64,000 nucleotides of DNA from an uncultured beta proteobacterium. Lineage in GTDB: Bacteria; Pseudomonadota; Gammaproteobacteria; Burkholderiales; Burkholderiaceae. A program made the translations under genes and the position numbers. The stretch lies in contig CAIPQU010000156.1 of the NCBI GenBank assembly GCA_903867305.1, positions 1 to 64,000 on the forward strand, in the 5' to 3' direction. Positions within the stretch are counted from its first letter, which is position 1, and each line of letters opens with the position of its first letter. Shown piece after piece: positions 45,019 through 56,829 of the stretch. Below the pieces are notes generated by a model. That model was not told where the DNA came from and searched no databases. It saw only the letters and a program-made list of their open reading frames with translations.

Positions 45019-45708
45019 ATGATTGAAAATCACTATAAGTTAGTTTTAGAGACTGCGCTTTTATGCAGCGCTGAGCCTTTATCCCTTAATGAATTGACTC
45101 GCCTTTATGGTGACGAAGTAAGCCCTGAGAACATTATTACTTGGCTGAATGAGTTACAAAAAGACTGGTCAGAAAAAGGGATGGAGCTTGTTAATATTGC
45201 TACTGGATGGCGATTTCAAAGTCGTTTGTCGATGCGTGAGTATTTAGATCGATTGACGGTTGAAAAGCCTCCGAAGTATTCTCGAGCAGTGATGGAGACA
45301 TTAGCCATTATTGCCTATCGTCAACCGGTGACGCGTGGGGAGATTGAAGAGATTCGTGGCGTGACGGTCAGCACTCAGATTATTCGACAGTTAGAAGATC
45401 GTTCTTGGGTGGAGGTCATTGGTCATAAAGATACTATTGGAAGACCTGCTTTATACGCGACGACAAAACAGTTTTTAGATGACATGAGTATTCCCAACTT
45501 ACAGTCATTACCCTCACTTGAAGATGGTGTGATCGTTGATCAAATCGCCCAACAAGTCATTAATTTTGAAGCCACTTTATTGGAAATACCAACCGAACAA
45601 GAAGTGGATCAAGAGGCATTGGAATATACAACAATCCAGGATCATTCCGATCCATCCGAATCACCCCCAGAATTGTCGATAGACGAAAAGAATCATAATA
45701 ATGACTGA
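45019..45708 (+). CDS. scpB: Segregation and condensation protein B
   Basis: 229 residues. The two winged-helix repeats are visible: [20 protein letters not shown] at the start, then [20 protein letters not shown] followed by [20 protein letters not shown] and [14 protein letters not shown]. The acidic tail is variable. It works with SMC and ScpA to compact the chromosome. scpA is not next to it. It overlaps rluB by 8 bases. Confidence 0.96.
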   Translation: MIENHYKLVLETALLCSAEPLSLNELTRLYGDEVSPENIITWLNELQKDWSEKGMELVNIATGWRFQSRLSMREYLDRLTVEKPPKYSRAVMETLAIIAYRQPVTRGEIEEIRGVTVSTQIIRQLEDRSWVEVIGHKDTIGRPALYATTKQFLDDMSIPNLQSLPSLEDGVIVDQIAQQVINFEATLLEIPTEQEVDQEALEYTTIQDHSDPSESPPELSIDEKNHNND

Positions 45709-47464
45709 ATTAGAAAGACCTGATGAAACTCCTAAAGATATCAAAGTGGAGCCATCAGAAAATAAAGGTATTTCTACAGACCAAGGAGCCTCTCAGACAA
45801 ATGAAGGCTCAGAAGTAAAACGTCCCAGAAATCCACGTTATGGTCGTAAAGGAGGGCGGTTTGGTAATAAGCGTCCTCGTAATGAGGCTGCTTCTACTGC
45901 CGAACATGCAGAAGGTGGTTTACCCCAAGAGGGAACCGAGGGGGGTAACCGTCCAAGACCTGGTGGGAGACATCCACATCAACGTCCACAACAAAATAAG
46001 CCCAATCCATTAAAGGAGCAAAGCGAACAGTTGTTTGCGCAAGTTGTTTCCGGTGAGTTCGATGCGATGTTAGATAGTCCCGAGTTATCCGAGGCAACAA
46101 CTACCCCCATGACTGACGAAGAAAATTCGCAGATGACTTTGGTTGATCCGAGTTTAAAAGCTTTGCAAGAAGCAAGATCTTCAGAGTTGGATGAGTCTGG
46201 GGAGAGTGGCGAGCAAACCGAAAATGATGAGTCCATCAATCAATATCAATTTGCCAGCGTACATGATTTACCAATGTCCTTACGAGATGAGGTTTGGTCA
46301 GACTTAGATGGTTTAGATGACGATATTGAAGACGAAGATACTGTCAAGCTGCATAAAGTATTGGCTGACGCCGGCATGGGATCTCGCCGTGAGATGGAAG
46401 AGTTAATTATTCAAGGCCGAGTTTCTGTAAACAGTATGCCATCGCACATTGGACAAAGGATTGGACCCACTGATCAAGTGCGCATTAATGGCAAGATGGT
46501 TCACCGGAAAATACAGACCAAACCACCTCGAGTGTTGATGTATCACAAGCCTGCCGGAGAAATTGTTAGTCAATCCGATCCTGAAGGTCGTCCTACCGTA
46601 TTTGATCGCTTACCGAAAGCTAAAAATGGTCGTTGGATTGCTGTCGGTCGATTGGACTTTAATACAGAAGGTTTATTATTATTTACCACCTCTGGAGAGT
46701 TGGCTAATCGTTTGATGCATCCTAGGTATGGTATTGAGCGAGAATACGCCGTCCGCATTTTAGGAGAGCTTGAGCATGATCAGGCACAGCTGTTAAAAAC
46801 AGGTATTACCTTAGAGGATGGGGTTGCTAAATTCCTACGTCTAGCTGATGGGGGTGGTGACGGTGCAAATCGTTGGTATCAAGTAGCCCTTACCGAAGGA
46901 AAAAATCGTGAAGTTCGCCGGATGTTTGAAGCTGTTGGCCATATGGTTTCTCGATTGATCCGAACGAGGTATGGCATATTTGTATTGCCCCCAAGATTAA
47001 GAAGAGGTCGTATCGAAGAAGTGCCAACAGATCAGGTCATTCAGCTCATGAAAATGGCTGGACTTAAGGCGCCTGTAAATTCTGGCCCAAGTTCCAATAA
47101 ATCATCCCACAGAGGTAATGATCGCCATTCGGATCCGCAGGGGCAACCTGATCCGATGCAAACTTCGGTCTCTTATTGGGGCTCGAGAGAGGCATTAAAA
47201 ATGGCGGATAACCATTTAGGCCTTACTCAACATAAAAATGTTCAGACGCACAATCAAAATGGCAATGCTGGTGGACAATCTAAAAAAGGTGGGCGTCATC
47301 AGCGGCCTGGTGGGGCAAAAGTAACTCATGAGCATGGTTTTGTGGGGGCGGCAGGCAGTGGTGCTGGTCAAAGAAGTGGTCGACCTACGAATCGGGGGCC
47401 TAAAAGTCGGCCAAAATCTGGTTTTAAGGGCCCAAGACCAAAGAAACCTAGTGGAATGGACTAA
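45701..47464 (+). CDS. rluB: 23S rRNA pseudouridine synthase RluB with long low-complexity tails
   Basis: 587 residues. Residues 1-205 are a low-complexity basic/acidic extension. The S4 domain ([20 protein letters not shown]) is at about 217-236. The catalytic domain has [20 protein letters not shown] with the catalytic Asp, and ends with [18 protein letters not shown]. The last 150 residues are rich in Gly, Lys, Arg and His. E. coli RluB is about 290 residues, so more than half is extension, as common in Burkholderiales. It modifies U2605 of 23S rRNA (E. coli numbering). Confidence 0.94.
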   Translation: MTELERPDETPKDIKVEPSENKGISTDQGASQTNEGSEVKRPRNPRYGRKGGRFGNKRPRNEAASTAEHAEGGLPQEGTEGGNRPRPGGRHPHQRPQQNKPNPLKEQSEQLFAQVVSGEFDAMLDSPELSEATTTPMTDEENSQMTLVDPSLKALQEARSSELDESGESGEQTENDESINQYQFASVHDLPMSLRDEVWSDLDGLDDDIEDEDTVKLHKVLADAGMGSRREMEELIIQGRVSVNSMPSHIGQRIGPTDQVRINGKMVHRKIQTKPPRVLMYHKPAGEIVSQSDPEGRPTVFDRLPKAKNGRWIAVGRLDFNTEGLLLFTTSGELANRLMHPRYGIEREYAVRILGELEHDQAQLLKTGITLEDGVAKFLRLADGGGDGANRWYQVALTEGKNREVRRMFEAVGHMVSRLIRTRYGIFVLPPRLRRGRIEEVPTDQVIQLMKMAGLKAPVNSGPSSNKSSHRGNDRHSDPQGQPDPMQTSVSYWGSREALKMADNHLGLTQHKNVQTHNQNGNAGGQSKKGGRHQRPGGAKVTHEHGFVGAAGSGAGQRSGRPTNRGPKSRPKSGFKGPRPKKPSGMD

Positions 47465-47511
47465 ATTAGTTTATAATCCTATTTTGCTGAAATTCAAAGA
47501 GTTTTAGTAAG

Positions 47512-47537
47512 AAATGGGCATTTGCCCATTTTTTTTT
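47512..47537 (+). terminator. Terminator between rluB and rimP
   Basis: Stem AAATGGGCA and TGCCCATTT (9 bases, 2-base loop) is followed by a run of T. It ends the scpB-rluB transcript. A TTATAAT at 47471-47477 lies 35 bases upstream, so the hairpin might instead act as a leader attenuator of rimP-nusA-infB. Confidence 0.85.
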
Positions 47538-47572
47538 GCATGAAATCGTTTTTAGAAGTTTGACATAAATGT

Positions 47573-48067
47573 ATGGTCGATCAAAACCAAGTAATTGCGA
47601 ATGTTGTTGAAAATTTAGGCTACCACCTTATAGATATTGAGCGTGAAGGTAGGGGCTTGCTTCGGGTTACGATTGAGAATCAAGATTTTAATGTGTTGAT
47701 TACGGTTGGTGATTGTGAAAAAGTAAGTCATCAGTTGACCTATATATTGCCTGTAGAGAACATACCATTCGAAAGATTGGAGGTTTCATCTCCAGGAGTC
47801 GATCGAATTTTGAAAACGGCGCAAGATTTTGAGCGGTTTAAAGGATTAGAAATTACCCTAAAGTTACATGTTGCAATGGGTAATAGGAAGAATTTTTCTG
47901 GGATATTACAAGGTCTAGTTTCAGGTGACCTTCAATCTCGGGATGCAGTTTGGGGATTGTTCATTGAGCCAAAGCCTGGTGAAGAAGCAATGCTTGAGTT
48001 TTCATTAGCCGATGTCGATAAGGCACGGTTGGTTCCAGTACTAGATTTCAAAGGAAAAAAATCATGA
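47573..48067 (+). CDS. rimP: Ribosome maturation factor RimP
   Basis: 164 residues. It starts [20 protein letters not shown] and includes ISVGD-like [17 protein letters not shown] and the hallmark [20 protein letters not shown]; a C-terminal SH3-like domain follows. It aids 30S subunit maturation. It overlaps nusA by 4 bases, as in the classic rimP-nusA-infB operon. Confidence 0.96.
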   Translation: MVDQNQVIANVVENLGYHLIDIEREGRGLLRVTIENQDFNVLITVGDCEKVSHQLTYILPVENIPFERLEVSSPGVDRILKTAQDFERFKGLEITLKLHVAMGNRKNFSGILQGLVSGDLQSRDAVWGLFIEPKPGEEAMLEFSLADVDKARLVPVLDFKGKKS

Positions 48068-49539
48068 GTCGTGAAGTTCTCATTTTAGTAGACGCACTTG
48101 CACACGAAAAAAACGTTGACCGAAGCGTTGTTTTTGAAGCTTTAGAAATGGCGCTTGCTTCCGCCACGAAAAAACGTTACGACCTAGATGTCGATATTCG
48201 TGTAGCGATTGATCGTCAATCTGGTGAATACGAGTCATTTCGTCGTTGGTTAGTCGTGCCTAGTGAATCTGGACTACAAGAACCTGATAAAGAGATTTTA
48301 TTATTTGAAGCGCAAGATGACATCCCTGATATTGAAACAGGTGAGTTTATTGAAGAGCAGATTGAGTCAGTTGCCTTTGGTCGCATTGGCGCGCAAGCGG
48401 CGAAACAAGTCATTTTGCAACGCATCCGGGATGCAGAGCGTGAGCAGATTTTGAATGACTTTTTGGAACGTGGCGAAAAAGTCATGAATGGAACTGTCAA
48501 ACGTGCTGATAAAAATGGTTTGATTATTGAATCTGGTCGGGTTGAGGCATTGTTACGTCGAGATCAAATGATTCCGAAAGAGAATTTACGAAGTGGTGAC
48601 CGTGTTCGTGCCTATATTTTAAAAGTTGATCGAGAAGCTCGTGGGCCACAAATCGAATTATCGAGAACTTGTCCAGAGTTTTTACTCAAGTTGTTTGAAA
48701 ATGAAGTTCCTGAAATTGAGCAAGGCCTTTTAGAGCTAAAGGGTGCTGCGCGCGATCCTGGTATTCGGGCAAAAATTGCTGTAGTGACTCATGATAAAAG
48801 AATTGATCCGATTGGAACCTGTGTTGGTGTTCGAGGCACACGTGTAACGGCAGTTCGTAATGAAGTCGCTGGCGAAGCGGTTGATATTGTTTTATGGTCG
48901 GAAGATCCGGCGCAATTTGTGATTGGTGCCTTGGCTCCTGCGCAAGTTTCATCCATTGTTGTGGATGAAGAAAAGCATGTCATGGACGTTGTGGTTGATG
49001 AAGAGAACTTAGCGATTGCTATTGGTAGAAGTGGGCAAAACGTTCGTTTAGCGAGTGAACTCACTGGTTGGCAAATTAACATCATGACACCTGAAGAGTC
49101 TGCTAAGAAATTAGAAGATGAAATGCATAAGGTACGTGAGATCTTTATGGCCAAGTTAGACGTAGATGCTGAAGTGGCAGATATTTTGATTGAAGAAGGG
49201 TTTAATAGCCTTGAAGAAGTTGCCTATGTTCCATTGAGTGAAATGCTTGAAATTGAAGCTTTTGATGAAGATACTGTCAATGAGTTAAGAGCGCGTGCTC
49301 GGGATTCTCTTAAAGAAATAGAAGAAGCTCAACGCTCTTCTTCTAAAGAAGTTTCACAGGAGTTGATTTCTGTATCAGGTATTTCAGGAGAAATGATTGC
49401 CAAGCTACAAGCTCATCAGATTAATACTCGTGACGACTTAGCTGAATTGGCGGTAGATGAGTTAGTCGATATGACTCAAATTGATGAGGAAAGTGCTAAG
49501 GCTCTCATTATGACTGCACGGGCACACTGGTTTAACTGA
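48064..49539 (+). CDS. nusA: Transcription termination/antitermination factor NusA
   Basis: 491 residues with the full proteobacterial layout: N-terminal RNA polymerase-binding domain, S1 domain ([20 protein letters not shown], about 142-161), KH1 ([20 protein letters not shown]), KH2 ([20 protein letters not shown]), and two C-terminal acidic repeats each with an (E/S)[17 protein letters not shown] helix-hairpin-helix. Confidence 0.97.
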   Translation: MSREVLILVDALAHEKNVDRSVVFEALEMALASATKKRYDLDVDIRVAIDRQSGEYESFRRWLVVPSESGLQEPDKEILLFEAQDDIPDIETGEFIEEQIESVAFGRIGAQAAKQVILQRIRDAEREQILNDFLERGEKVMNGTVKRADKNGLIIESGRVEALLRRDQMIPKENLRSGDRVRAYILKVDREARGPQIELSRTCPEFLLKLFENEVPEIEQGLLELKGAARDPGIRAKIAVVTHDKRIDPIGTCVGVRGTRVTAVRNEVAGEAVDIVLWSEDPAQFVIGALAPAQVSSIVVDEEKHVMDVVVDEENLAIAIGRSGQNVRLASELTGWQINIMTPEESAKKLEDEMHKVREIFMAKLDVDAEVADILIEEGFNSLEEVAYVPLSEMLEIEAFDEDTVNELRARARDSLKEIEEAQRSSSKEVSQELISVSGISGEMIAKLQAHQINTRDDLAELAVDELVDMTQIDEESAKALIMTARAHWFN

Positions 49540-49554
49540 GGATGAAGATATTGC

Positions 49555-52374
49555 ATGGCAACAACGACTGTAAAGATATTGGCTGAAGAGTTAAAGTGCT
49601 CGACTGATCAAGTTTTGCAAAACTTGGGGTCGATTGGTATACATAAAGAAGCTGGAACAGATACGGTGACAGATAAAGAGAAGAAGGAACTATTGGATCA
49701 TATTGAAAAAACACCTCCGCCTACAGATGCTGGTGGACGCAAAAAAATTACTCTAACGAAACGTGAAACGAGTGAAATTCGTCAGTCCGATTCTGCGGGA
49801 AGAACTCGTACTGTTCAAGTAGAAGTTCGTAAAAAAAGAGTATTGGTAAAGGGTGGTGATGAAGCAAATGATGTGGCGCCAACTGCTGAAATAGAAACGG
49901 CACCGGTTGAGTTTGTAAAGCCAGTATCGATTATCGACGATGCTGAACTTGCTAAACGAGAAGCTGAAGCGAGTCGGCAAGCTGAGTTGTTAGCTCGTCA
50001 AGAAGCTGAGTTACAGGCTGCGACTGAAGCGCGTAAACAAAAAATTCAAGCTGCTAAAGATGCTGAATTGGCGAAAGAGGCTAAGGAATCTCCAATAGAA
50101 CCCTCAGCGAATGTAATGACTTCTGAGGGGGATGCTGAGTCCAAGGAAGTAAAGGGTGTCCAAAAAGCTGTAGCTCCAGTTGTTGAAGAAAAAGATACCT
50201 CAGAAGAAGATCTTAAATCTATTCGTGCCAGAAGAGCTGTTGCAGAAGCTGAGGCATTAGCAATTCGAGAGATGATGAGTGCCCCTTCGCGCATTCTGAA
50301 AGCAGCTCCTCCTCCAGCACCAGTTGCACCCGTGGCAGAGGATAAAAAGGGCACTTTACATAAGCCTGTAAAAGCTGAAGGTGCTGAAGAAAAGAAAAAG
50401 GCGCTGATTAAGCCTACTGGTAAATTAATCAAAACAACAGAGACATCTTCCACGTGGCAAGAAGAGGGTGCAAAGAAAAAGACTCTAAAAACTCGTGGCG
50501 ATTCAACGGGTGGACTTGGTGGTGGTTGGCGAACTGGTGGTGGTAGAAAGAAATCTCACTCCTCCTCAAATGCTGATACCCAGACAAACTTTGTGGCGCC
50601 TACTGAGCCAGTTATTCGTGATGTTCATATTCCTGAGACCATCACTGTTGCTGATTTATCCCACAAGATGTCAGTAAAAGCAGCTGAAGTCATCAAGCTA
50701 CTGATGGGAATGGGACAAATGGTAACCATTAATCAGGTACTTGATCAAGATACAGCGATGATTATTGTGCAAGAGATGGGACATACTCCACATGCTGCCA
50801 AGATTGATGATCCTGAATCTGATTTGGGTGAACAAGAAGTTCATGTCGATATCGTGAAACTTCCTCGTCCGCCAGTAGTTACTGTCATGGGTCACGTCGA
50901 CCATGGTAAGACTTCATTACTTGATAAGATTCGATTATCCAAAGTGGCTTCTGGTGAAGCAGGTGGTATTACGCAGCATATTGGTGCTTATCACGTTGAA
51001 ACTCCAAGAGGTATGATTACCTTCCTAGATACCCCTGGTCACGAAGCTTTTACAGCGATGCGTGCCCGTGGAGCGCAAGCAACTGACATTGTTATCTTGG
51101 TGGTTGCTGCTGATGATGGTGTGATGCCACAAACTAAAGAAGCGATTGCTCATGCAAAAGCAGCGGGTGTACCGATTGTTGTTGCTGTCAACAAAATTGA
51201 TAAACCTGAAGCTAATCCTGATCGTGTTAAACAAGAGTTGGTAGCAGAGCAGGTTGTACCGGAAGAGTATGGCGGTGATTCTCCGTTTATTGAAGTATCA
51301 GCTAAGACAGGTCAAGGTATTGACGAATTATTAGAGAATGTTTTATTACAAGCCGAAGTTTTAGAACTCAAAGCTGCGGCAGATGCTCCAGCAAAAGGTT
51401 TGGTCATTGAGGCGCGATTAGATAAGGGTAAAGGACCAGTTGCGACGATATTGGTTCAATCTGGAACATTAAAACGCGGTGATATGTTGCTTGTTGGTCA
51501 ATCATTTGGACGTGTTCGTGCCATGTTGGATGAAAATGGCAAAGCATGCCAAGAGGCTGGTCCTTCGATCCCTGTTGAGATTCAAGGTTTATCGGAAGTC
51601 CCTGCCGCAGGTGAAGAGGTATTGGCAGTATCAGATGAGCGGAAGGCTCGTGAGATTGCTTTATTCCGTCAAGGAAAGTTCAGAGATGTCAAATTAGCTA
51701 AACAGCAAGCTGTGAAGTTAGAGAACATGTTTGAAAATGTAGGTGAGGGAAGTGTAGAAACGAAGTACTTGCCGATTATTATTAAGGCAGATGTACAAGG
51801 ATCACAAGAAGCTTTATCACAGTCATTAACGAAACTCTCAACACCTGAAGTCAAGGTTCAGATTGTGCATGCCGCTGTCGGTGGAATTACAGAAACTGAT
51901 ATTAACTTGGCCGTTGCGTCTAAAGCTGTTGTCATCGGATTTAATTCACGAGCTGATGCATTAGCTCGTAAATTAGCAGAGTCGAATGGCGTTGATATTC
52001 GTTACTACAACATTATTTATGATGCTGTTGATGAGATTAAAGCTGCCTTAAGTGGTATGTTGACTCCAGACAAGAAAGAAGAAATTACTGGACTAGTTGA
52101 AATTAGGCAAGTATTTTCTGTTTCGAAAATTGGTTCAATCGCCGGTTGTTTGGTGGTCGATGGTGTTGTCAAACGTACCTCAAAAGCACGCTTACTCAGA
52201 GATAACGTCGTCATTTGGACAGGTGAATTAGACTCGCTTAAGCGCTTTAAAGATGATGCTAAAGAAGTCAGAGCTGGTCTTGAGTGTGGTTTATCTCTCA
52301 AAAACTACAATGATATTAAAGAGGGTGATCAGTTAGAGATCTTTGAAGTTACTGAAGTTGCAAGAACCCTTTAA
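49555..52374 (+). CDS. infB: Translation initiation factor IF-2
   Basis: 939 residues. An N-terminal IF2_N domain ([20 protein letters not shown]) is followed by a long charged linker rich in Glu, Ala and Lys (about 60-350), a second IF2_N (about 363-415), and the GTPase: G1 [15 protein letters not shown]3 DTPGHEAF, G4 NKID. Domains II to IV complete it. Length is normal for Burkholderiales. Confidence 0.98.
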   Translation: MATTTVKILAEELKCSTDQVLQNLGSIGIHKEAGTDTVTDKEKKELLDHIEKTPPPTDAGGRKKITLTKRETSEIRQSDSAGRTRTVQVEVRKKRVLVKGGDEANDVAPTAEIETAPVEFVKPVSIIDDAELAKREAEASRQAELLARQEAELQAATEARKQKIQAAKDAELAKEAKESPIEPSANVMTSEGDAESKEVKGVQKAVAPVVEEKDTSEEDLKSIRARRAVAEAEALAIREMMSAPSRILKAAPPPAPVAPVAEDKKGTLHKPVKAEGAEEKKKALIKPTGKLIKTTETSSTWQEEGAKKKTLKTRGDSTGGLGGGWRTGGGRKKSHSSSNADTQTNFVAPTEPVIRDVHIPETITVADLSHKMSVKAAEVIKLLMGMGQMVTINQVLDQDTAMIIVQEMGHTPHAAKIDDPESDLGEQEVHVDIVKLPRPPVVTVMGHVDHGKTSLLDKIRLSKVASGEAGGITQHIGAYHVETPRGMITFLDTPGHEAFTAMRARGAQATDIVILVVAADDGVMPQTKEAIAHAKAAGVPIVVAVNKIDKPEANPDRVKQELVAEQVVPEEYGGDSPFIEVSAKTGQGIDELLENVLLQAEVLELKAAADAPAKGLVIEARLDKGKGPVATILVQSGTLKRGDMLLVGQSFGRVRAMLDENGKACQEAGPSIPVEIQGLSEVPAAGEEVLAVSDERKAREIALFRQGKFRDVKLAKQQAVKLENMFENVGEGSVETKYLPIIIKADVQGSQEALSQSLTKLSTPEVKVQIVHAAVGGITETDINLAVASKAVVIGFNSRADALARKLAESNGVDIRYYNIIYDAVDEIKAALSGMLTPDKKEEITGLVEIRQVFSVSKIGSIAGCLVVDGVVKRTSKARLLRDNVVIWTGELDSLKRFKDDAKEVRAGLECGLSLKNYNDIKEGDQLEIFEVTEVARTL

Positions 52375-52379
52375 GAACG

Positions 52380-52757
52380 ATGGCAAAAGCACCTAAACAT
52401 CGTAACCAGCGTGTTGCGGATCAAATTCAGCGTGATCTTGCAGAGATCATACCGCAGGAGATCCGTGATTCGTCAATGGGTTTAGTGACCTTACAATCTG
52501 TAGAACTCTCCCCGGATCTCGCGCATGCTAAGGTCTATTACTCGGTGTTGGGAGCTGATCCAGAGATTGCAGCTAGGATATTGAAAGAAAAAGCGGGTTA
52601 CTTACACTCGATCTTATTTAAGCGACTTCATATTCATACCGTTCCCACGCTACATTTTTTACATGATCAATCGATTGAACATGGTATTGCCATGTCACGT
52701 TTGATTGATCAGGCCTTGCAAACTTCAGTTCCAGAAAACCCCAAAGAGGAAAATTAA
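52380..52757 (+). CDS. rbfA: Ribosome-binding factor A
   Basis: 125 residues. RbfA landmarks: [40 protein letters not shown] and a KH-like end with [12 protein letters not shown]. It acts in late 30S maturation. It is 5 bases after infB and overlaps truB by one base (TAATG). Confidence 0.96.
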   Translation: MAKAPKHRNQRVADQIQRDLAEIIPQEIRDSSMGLVTLQSVELSPDLAHAKVYYSVLGADPEIAARILKEKAGYLHSILFKRLHIHTVPTLHFLHDQSIEHGIAMSRLIDQALQTSVPENPKEEN

Positions 52758-53776
52758 TGCGCAGTGAAGCATTGCGCTGGACCGACGGGGTAGTATTAAT
52801 TGATAAGCCTCGCGGAATCAGCTCTCAAAAAGCCGTGACCTTGGTCAAACATGCTATGCATGCTGATAAGGCTGGCCATACAGGGACTCTTGATCCAATT
52901 GCGACAGGATTACTAGCCGTTTGCTTAGGTGAGGCAACTAAGTATTCGCAGGATCTGTTTAATGCAGACAAGACCTATATTGCGACCATGTTATTCGGTG
53001 TTAAAACCGACTCTGGTGATTCTGAGGGTAAAGTCATTGCTCGCAATGAATCGACATCACCCTTACTCATTGATCATTTGGCGGTTCAATTACAAAATAT
53101 CGTGCCTCGTTTTTTAGGGCAGATTTCTCAAATACCACCGATGTATTCAGCGATCAAGCGCGATGGAAGGCCTCTTTATGCATACGCGCGTGAAGGTGAG
53201 ATGTTTGATTTAGAGGCGAGGCAAGTAAATATTACGCATCTTGAGATTTTGTCTGCAGCATGGCCGGTTGCGGTGATTAAAGTGAGTTGCAGCAAAGGCA
53301 CTTATATTCGAAGTTTAATCAGCGATATTGGTGATGCTTTGGGCTGCGGTGCCCATATGACAGAACTGCGACGTACTCAAATTGGTCATTTAAGAATAGA
53401 GGATGCATTTTCTATTGATCAAGTCGCTGCGCAACCTGAGATGATGGAAGTCGACTCTTTAATTATGCATATTCCTGCATTGGTGCTTGAGCACCATTTA
53501 GCCTTACGTTTAAAGATGGGGCAACGGATTCATTTACGAGATGCTGCTCATGAACCAAAGAGTGATATTTCAAATGCCCCTATTTTACGAATTTATCATT
53601 TGCAACAAAACTCCAAACAATTTATGGGATTAGTCGATGTTAAGCAGGAAGTCCTGCATCCTAAACGTTTATTAGCCACGGATCGTTTGGAAAATGTTCT
53701 AGAACAAAGTTTTACTCCCCATTCTTTAATGGCTGACATATCCATCAAGCATCATTTACAGAATTCCTATTTTTAG
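52757..53776 (+). CDS. truB: tRNA pseudouridine-55 synthase TruB
   Basis: 339 residues. Motifs are GVVLIDKPRGISSQKAVTLV, HTGTLDPIATGLLAVCLGEA with the catalytic Asp, and SCSKGTYIRSLISDIGDALG. A long C-terminal domain (about 80 residues) follows, with a divergent tail. It modifies U55 in the T-loop of tRNAs. Confidence 0.96.
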   Translation: MRSEALRWTDGVVLIDKPRGISSQKAVTLVKHAMHADKAGHTGTLDPIATGLLAVCLGEATKYSQDLFNADKTYIATMLFGVKTDSGDSEGKVIARNESTSPLLIDHLAVQLQNIVPRFLGQISQIPPMYSAIKRDGRPLYAYAREGEMFDLEARQVNITHLEILSAAWPVAVIKVSCSKGTYIRSLISDIGDALGCGAHMTELRRTQIGHLRIEDAFSIDQVAAQPEMMEVDSLIMHIPALVLEHHLALRLKMGQRIHLRDAAHEPKSDISNAPILRIYHLQQNSKQFMGLVDVKQEVLHPKRLLATDRLENVLEQSFTPHSLMADISIKHHLQNSYF

Positions 53777-53799
53777 TTTTTTATTTTGAAAGTATTACG

Positions 53800-55620
53800 A
53801 TGACCAAGCGCGCTATCCGAAACATTGCCATTATTGCCCACGTTGACCACGGTAAAACGACACTCGTTGACCAGTTATTACGTCAGTCTGGAACCTTCCG
53901 ATCGAATCAGGCTGTTACTGAGCGAGTTATGGACTCTAACGACCTTGAAAAAGAGCGTGGCATTACTATTTTGGCCAAAAACTGTGCAGTAGAGTACGAA
54001 GGTACTCACATTAATATTGTTGACACCCCTGGTCACGCAGACTTTGGTGGTGAGGTTGAGCGTGTCTTGTCCATGGTCGATGGCGTCTTGTTATTGGTTG
54101 ATGCTGTTGAAGGACCAATGCCTCAAACACGTTTTGTAACGAAAAAAGCTCTCGCCTTAGGACTCCGCCCGATTGTCGTGATTAATAAAGTTGATCGTCC
54201 AGGAGCGCGGATTGAGTATGTTGAAAACGCTACTTTTGAACTATTTGATAAGTTGGGCGCAACTGAAGAGCAATTAGATTTTCCGATTGTTTATGCATCC
54301 GGCCTCAATGGTTTTTCAGGAATGACTCCGGATGTACGAGAAGGTGATATGCGGGCTTTATTTGAGACTCTGATAGAGCATGTTCCCGTGCGTGATGACG
54401 ATATTGTTGGTCCCTTACAGTTACAAATTTCCTCGATCGATTACAACAGTTATGTTGGAAAAATTGGTGTAGGACGTATTTCACGTGGGACCATTAAGCC
54501 AGGAATGGATGTGATTTGCATGAATGGCCCTGATGGAGTGCCTTTTAAGGGGCGTGTCAATCAATGCTTGAAATTTAAAGGTCTTGAGCGTGAGATCGTT
54601 GCTGAAGCCATCGCCGGTGATATCGTTTTAATTAATGGTATTGAAGAAATCGCCATTGGAACGACTCTTTGTGCGGTCGATCATCCAGATCCATTACCGA
54701 TGCTCAAAGTTGATGAACCAACTTTAACGATGAATTTTATGGTCAATACCAGCCCTCTAGCCGGTCGAGAAGGTAAGTTTGTGACGAGTCGTCAGTTGCG
54801 TGATCGCTTAGATCGTGAACTTAAATCGAATATGGCTTTACGCGTAAAAGAAACCGATGACGATACGATTTTTGAGGTGTCAGGTCGTGGTGAATTACAT
54901 TTAACGATCTTGATTGAGAATATGCGTCGCGAAGGATATGAGTTAGCAGTATCTCGTCCGCGAGTGGTTTTCCATGAGGATGAGAATGGTAATAAATTAG
55001 AGCCATATGAAAACTTAACGGTCGACGTTGAAGACACCACACAAGGTTCTGTGATGGAGGAGTTAGGTAAGCGTAAAGGTGAATTACAGGATATGGTGAG
55101 TGATGGTAAAGGGCGGACGCGTCTTGAGTACCGTATTCCAGCCCGTGGTTTGATTGGCTTTCAGGGGGACTTCTTGACGATGACTCGTGGTACAGGACTT
55201 TTGAGTCATACCTTTGATACCTATGACGTAGTCAGAGAAGGTATTCTCGGGGAAAGACATAATGGCGTATTGATCAGCCAAGATAATGGTGAAGCCGTCG
55301 CCTATGCATTATGGAAATTACAAGATCGTGGCCGCATGTTTGTGGTGCCCGGTGATCCGCTCTATGAAGGGATGATCATTGGTATCCACTCACGCGATAA
55401 TGATTTAGTCGTTAACCCGATTAAAGGTAAGCAGCTCACCAACGTGCGCGCTTCTGGAACTGACGAAGCAGTTCGATTAGTGCCAGCCATTCAGATGTCT
55501 TTGGAATATGCCGTAGAATTTATTGCTGATGATGAGCTTGTTGAAGTTACACCAAAAAGTATTCGTTTAAGAAAACGTTACTTAAAAGAACATGAGCGTA
55601 AAAAAGCATCACGTGAGTAA
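53800..55620 (+). CDS. typA: Ribosome-dependent GTPase TypA/BipA
   Basis: 606 residues. G1 is AHVDHGKTTLVDQLLRQSGT, switch I is ERGITILAKN, G3 is VDTPGHADFGGEVERVLSMV and G4 is NKVD. The BipA-specific C-terminal domain shows PARGLIGFQGDFLTMTRGTG and SRDNDLVVNPIKGKQLTNVR. It supports ribosome assembly and stress adaptation. It follows truB by 23 bases. Confidence 0.97.
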   Translation: MTKRAIRNIAIIAHVDHGKTTLVDQLLRQSGTFRSNQAVTERVMDSNDLEKERGITILAKNCAVEYEGTHINIVDTPGHADFGGEVERVLSMVDGVLLLVDAVEGPMPQTRFVTKKALALGLRPIVVINKVDRPGARIEYVENATFELFDKLGATEEQLDFPIVYASGLNGFSGMTPDVREGDMRALFETLIEHVPVRDDDIVGPLQLQISSIDYNSYVGKIGVGRISRGTIKPGMDVICMNGPDGVPFKGRVNQCLKFKGLEREIVAEAIAGDIVLINGIEEIAIGTTLCAVDHPDPLPMLKVDEPTLTMNFMVNTSPLAGREGKFVTSRQLRDRLDRELKSNMALRVKETDDDTIFEVSGRGELHLTILIENMRREGYELAVSRPRVVFHEDENGNKLEPYENLTVDVEDTTQGSVMEELGKRKGELQDMVSDGKGRTRLEYRIPARGLIGFQGDFLTMTRGTGLLSHTFDTYDVVREGILGERHNGVLISQDNGEAVAYALWKLQDRGRMFVVPGDPLYEGMIIGIHSRDNDLVVNPIKGKQLTNVRASGTDEAVRLVPAIQMSLEYAVEFIADDELVEVTPKSIRLRKRYLKEHERKKASRE

Positions 55621-55645
55621 TGAATTTTGAGAAGAGTATTTCTTG

Positions 55646-56560
55646 ATGATGCATAAGAATCTTCTCAATATCAATGGTGTTGGTCCAAGTAAGGTCTTTC
55701 TTCCAGAAGGGCCTTATTTGTTGGTGCTCGACTTTCTCGAAAAGAGGTTCCCCAGAGGGACGCGAGTTGGGTGGGAAAGCCGTATGCTAGCAGGTAGGGT
55801 CTTTGATGACCTCGGGCAGCCAATAGCCCCTGATACACCTTATTTACCCAAAAGAATGGTTTACTACTATCGTGAAGCTCAAGAAAATTTTGTGATTCCA
55901 TTTCAGGAGTCCATTATTTATCAAGATGAGTTCTTGCTCGTCGCGGATAAGCCACACTTTTTACCAGTCACACCTGTTGGACCTTACATACAAGAAACCT
56001 TATTAGTCCGTTTAAGAAATTTAACTGGCATTGATCATCTGAGTGCTGTGCATCGTCTTGATCTTGAAACGGCTGGCTTAGTGATTTTTACGAAACAAGC
56101 TCAGACGAGAGATCTTTATGCTTCTTTGTTTAGAAAGCAACTGATACAAAAGACCTATTTGGCAGTAGCCAACTTCACTGACCGATATATTTGGCCTCAT
56201 ACTCATCAAAGTCAGATTGATAAAGGCTCGCGTTTTATGCAAATGCAAGAGTATCAAGGAACTGCTAATGCCATCACGACAATAAAAATGCTCCAACATG
56301 ACAACCAATACGCACTGTATCAACTCACCCCCCAAACTGGAAAGAAACATCAGTTACGCCTGCATATGAGTTCATTAGGGATACCTATCCGCCACGATCA
56401 GATTTATCCTCAGATGAAGTCTTATACAGCCCCAGCGGATCGTCATTATGACCATCCGCTTCAGCTCTTGGCAAAAGACCTACGATTTACTGATCCGATG
56501 ACTGGTAAGCTTCATCATTTCATGTCTCAACAGAGATTAGAGTGGCCGATTCAAGGTTAA
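55646..56560 (+). CDS. RluA-family pseudouridine synthase (304 aa)
   Basis: The catalytic motif HRLDLETAGLVIFTKQ (about residues 138-153) and LTPQTGKKHQLRLHMSSLGI mark the RluA family; there is no S4 domain. A region before the catalytic core (FPRGTRVGWESRMLAGRVFD) matches a subgroup of large-rRNA/tRNA-type synthases. The RNA target is unknown. Start codons at 55643 (TTG), 55646 and 55649 are in frame; ATG at 55646 was chosen. Confidence 0.88.
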   Translation: MMHKNLLNINGVGPSKVFLPEGPYLLVLDFLEKRFPRGTRVGWESRMLAGRVFDDLGQPIAPDTPYLPKRMVYYYREAQENFVIPFQESIIYQDEFLLVADKPHFLPVTPVGPYIQETLLVRLRNLTGIDHLSAVHRLDLETAGLVIFTKQAQTRDLYASLFRKQLIQKTYLAVANFTDRYIWPHTHQSQIDKGSRFMQMQEYQGTANAITTIKMLQHDNQYALYQLTPQTGKKHQLRLHMSSLGIPIRHDQIYPQMKSYTAPADRHYDHPLQLLAKDLRFTDPMTGKLHHFMSQQRLEWPIQG

Positions 56561-56829
56561 TCTTGAAGTTTTGGCTAATTGATCACAAAATACTATTTTA
56601 TTTTTACGGGCATGTGGTTTTTATTTTGATCATTCGAAAAAATATTTGTTTGCTTATTGAGAAAAATTATCTATATATATAAGCACGTTAAAAACTTGTG
56701 GAACTGTTTTTCTAGAGTTTTGGATTGAAAAAAATTTGATATTTATAGTACTTTAAGGGTTTTCCATAGATAGCAATTCACTAGAAATAGATTAGCATTT
56801 GATCATTAGTAAAAATTGGAGATTTATTT
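56561..56829. other. AT-rich intergenic region upstream of the Liv-type operon
   Basis: No gene or RNA is seen. It contains long A/T runs and a TTGCTT with a downstream TATATATATAAG (about 56652-56682) that could serve as a promoter for the transporter operon, but low-complexity sequence makes this weak. A TTGGAGATT ribosome binding site ends it. Confidence 0.35.

Noticed and set aside
47100-47464. The Gly/Lys/Arg-rich 3' part of rluB as a separate gene
   Set aside because: It is in frame with the catalytic domain and is the low-complexity tail commonly found in Burkholderiales RluB.
50046-50453. A 135-codon minus-strand frame inside infB
   Set aside because: It arises from the repetitive charged linker of IF-2 and has no support of its own.
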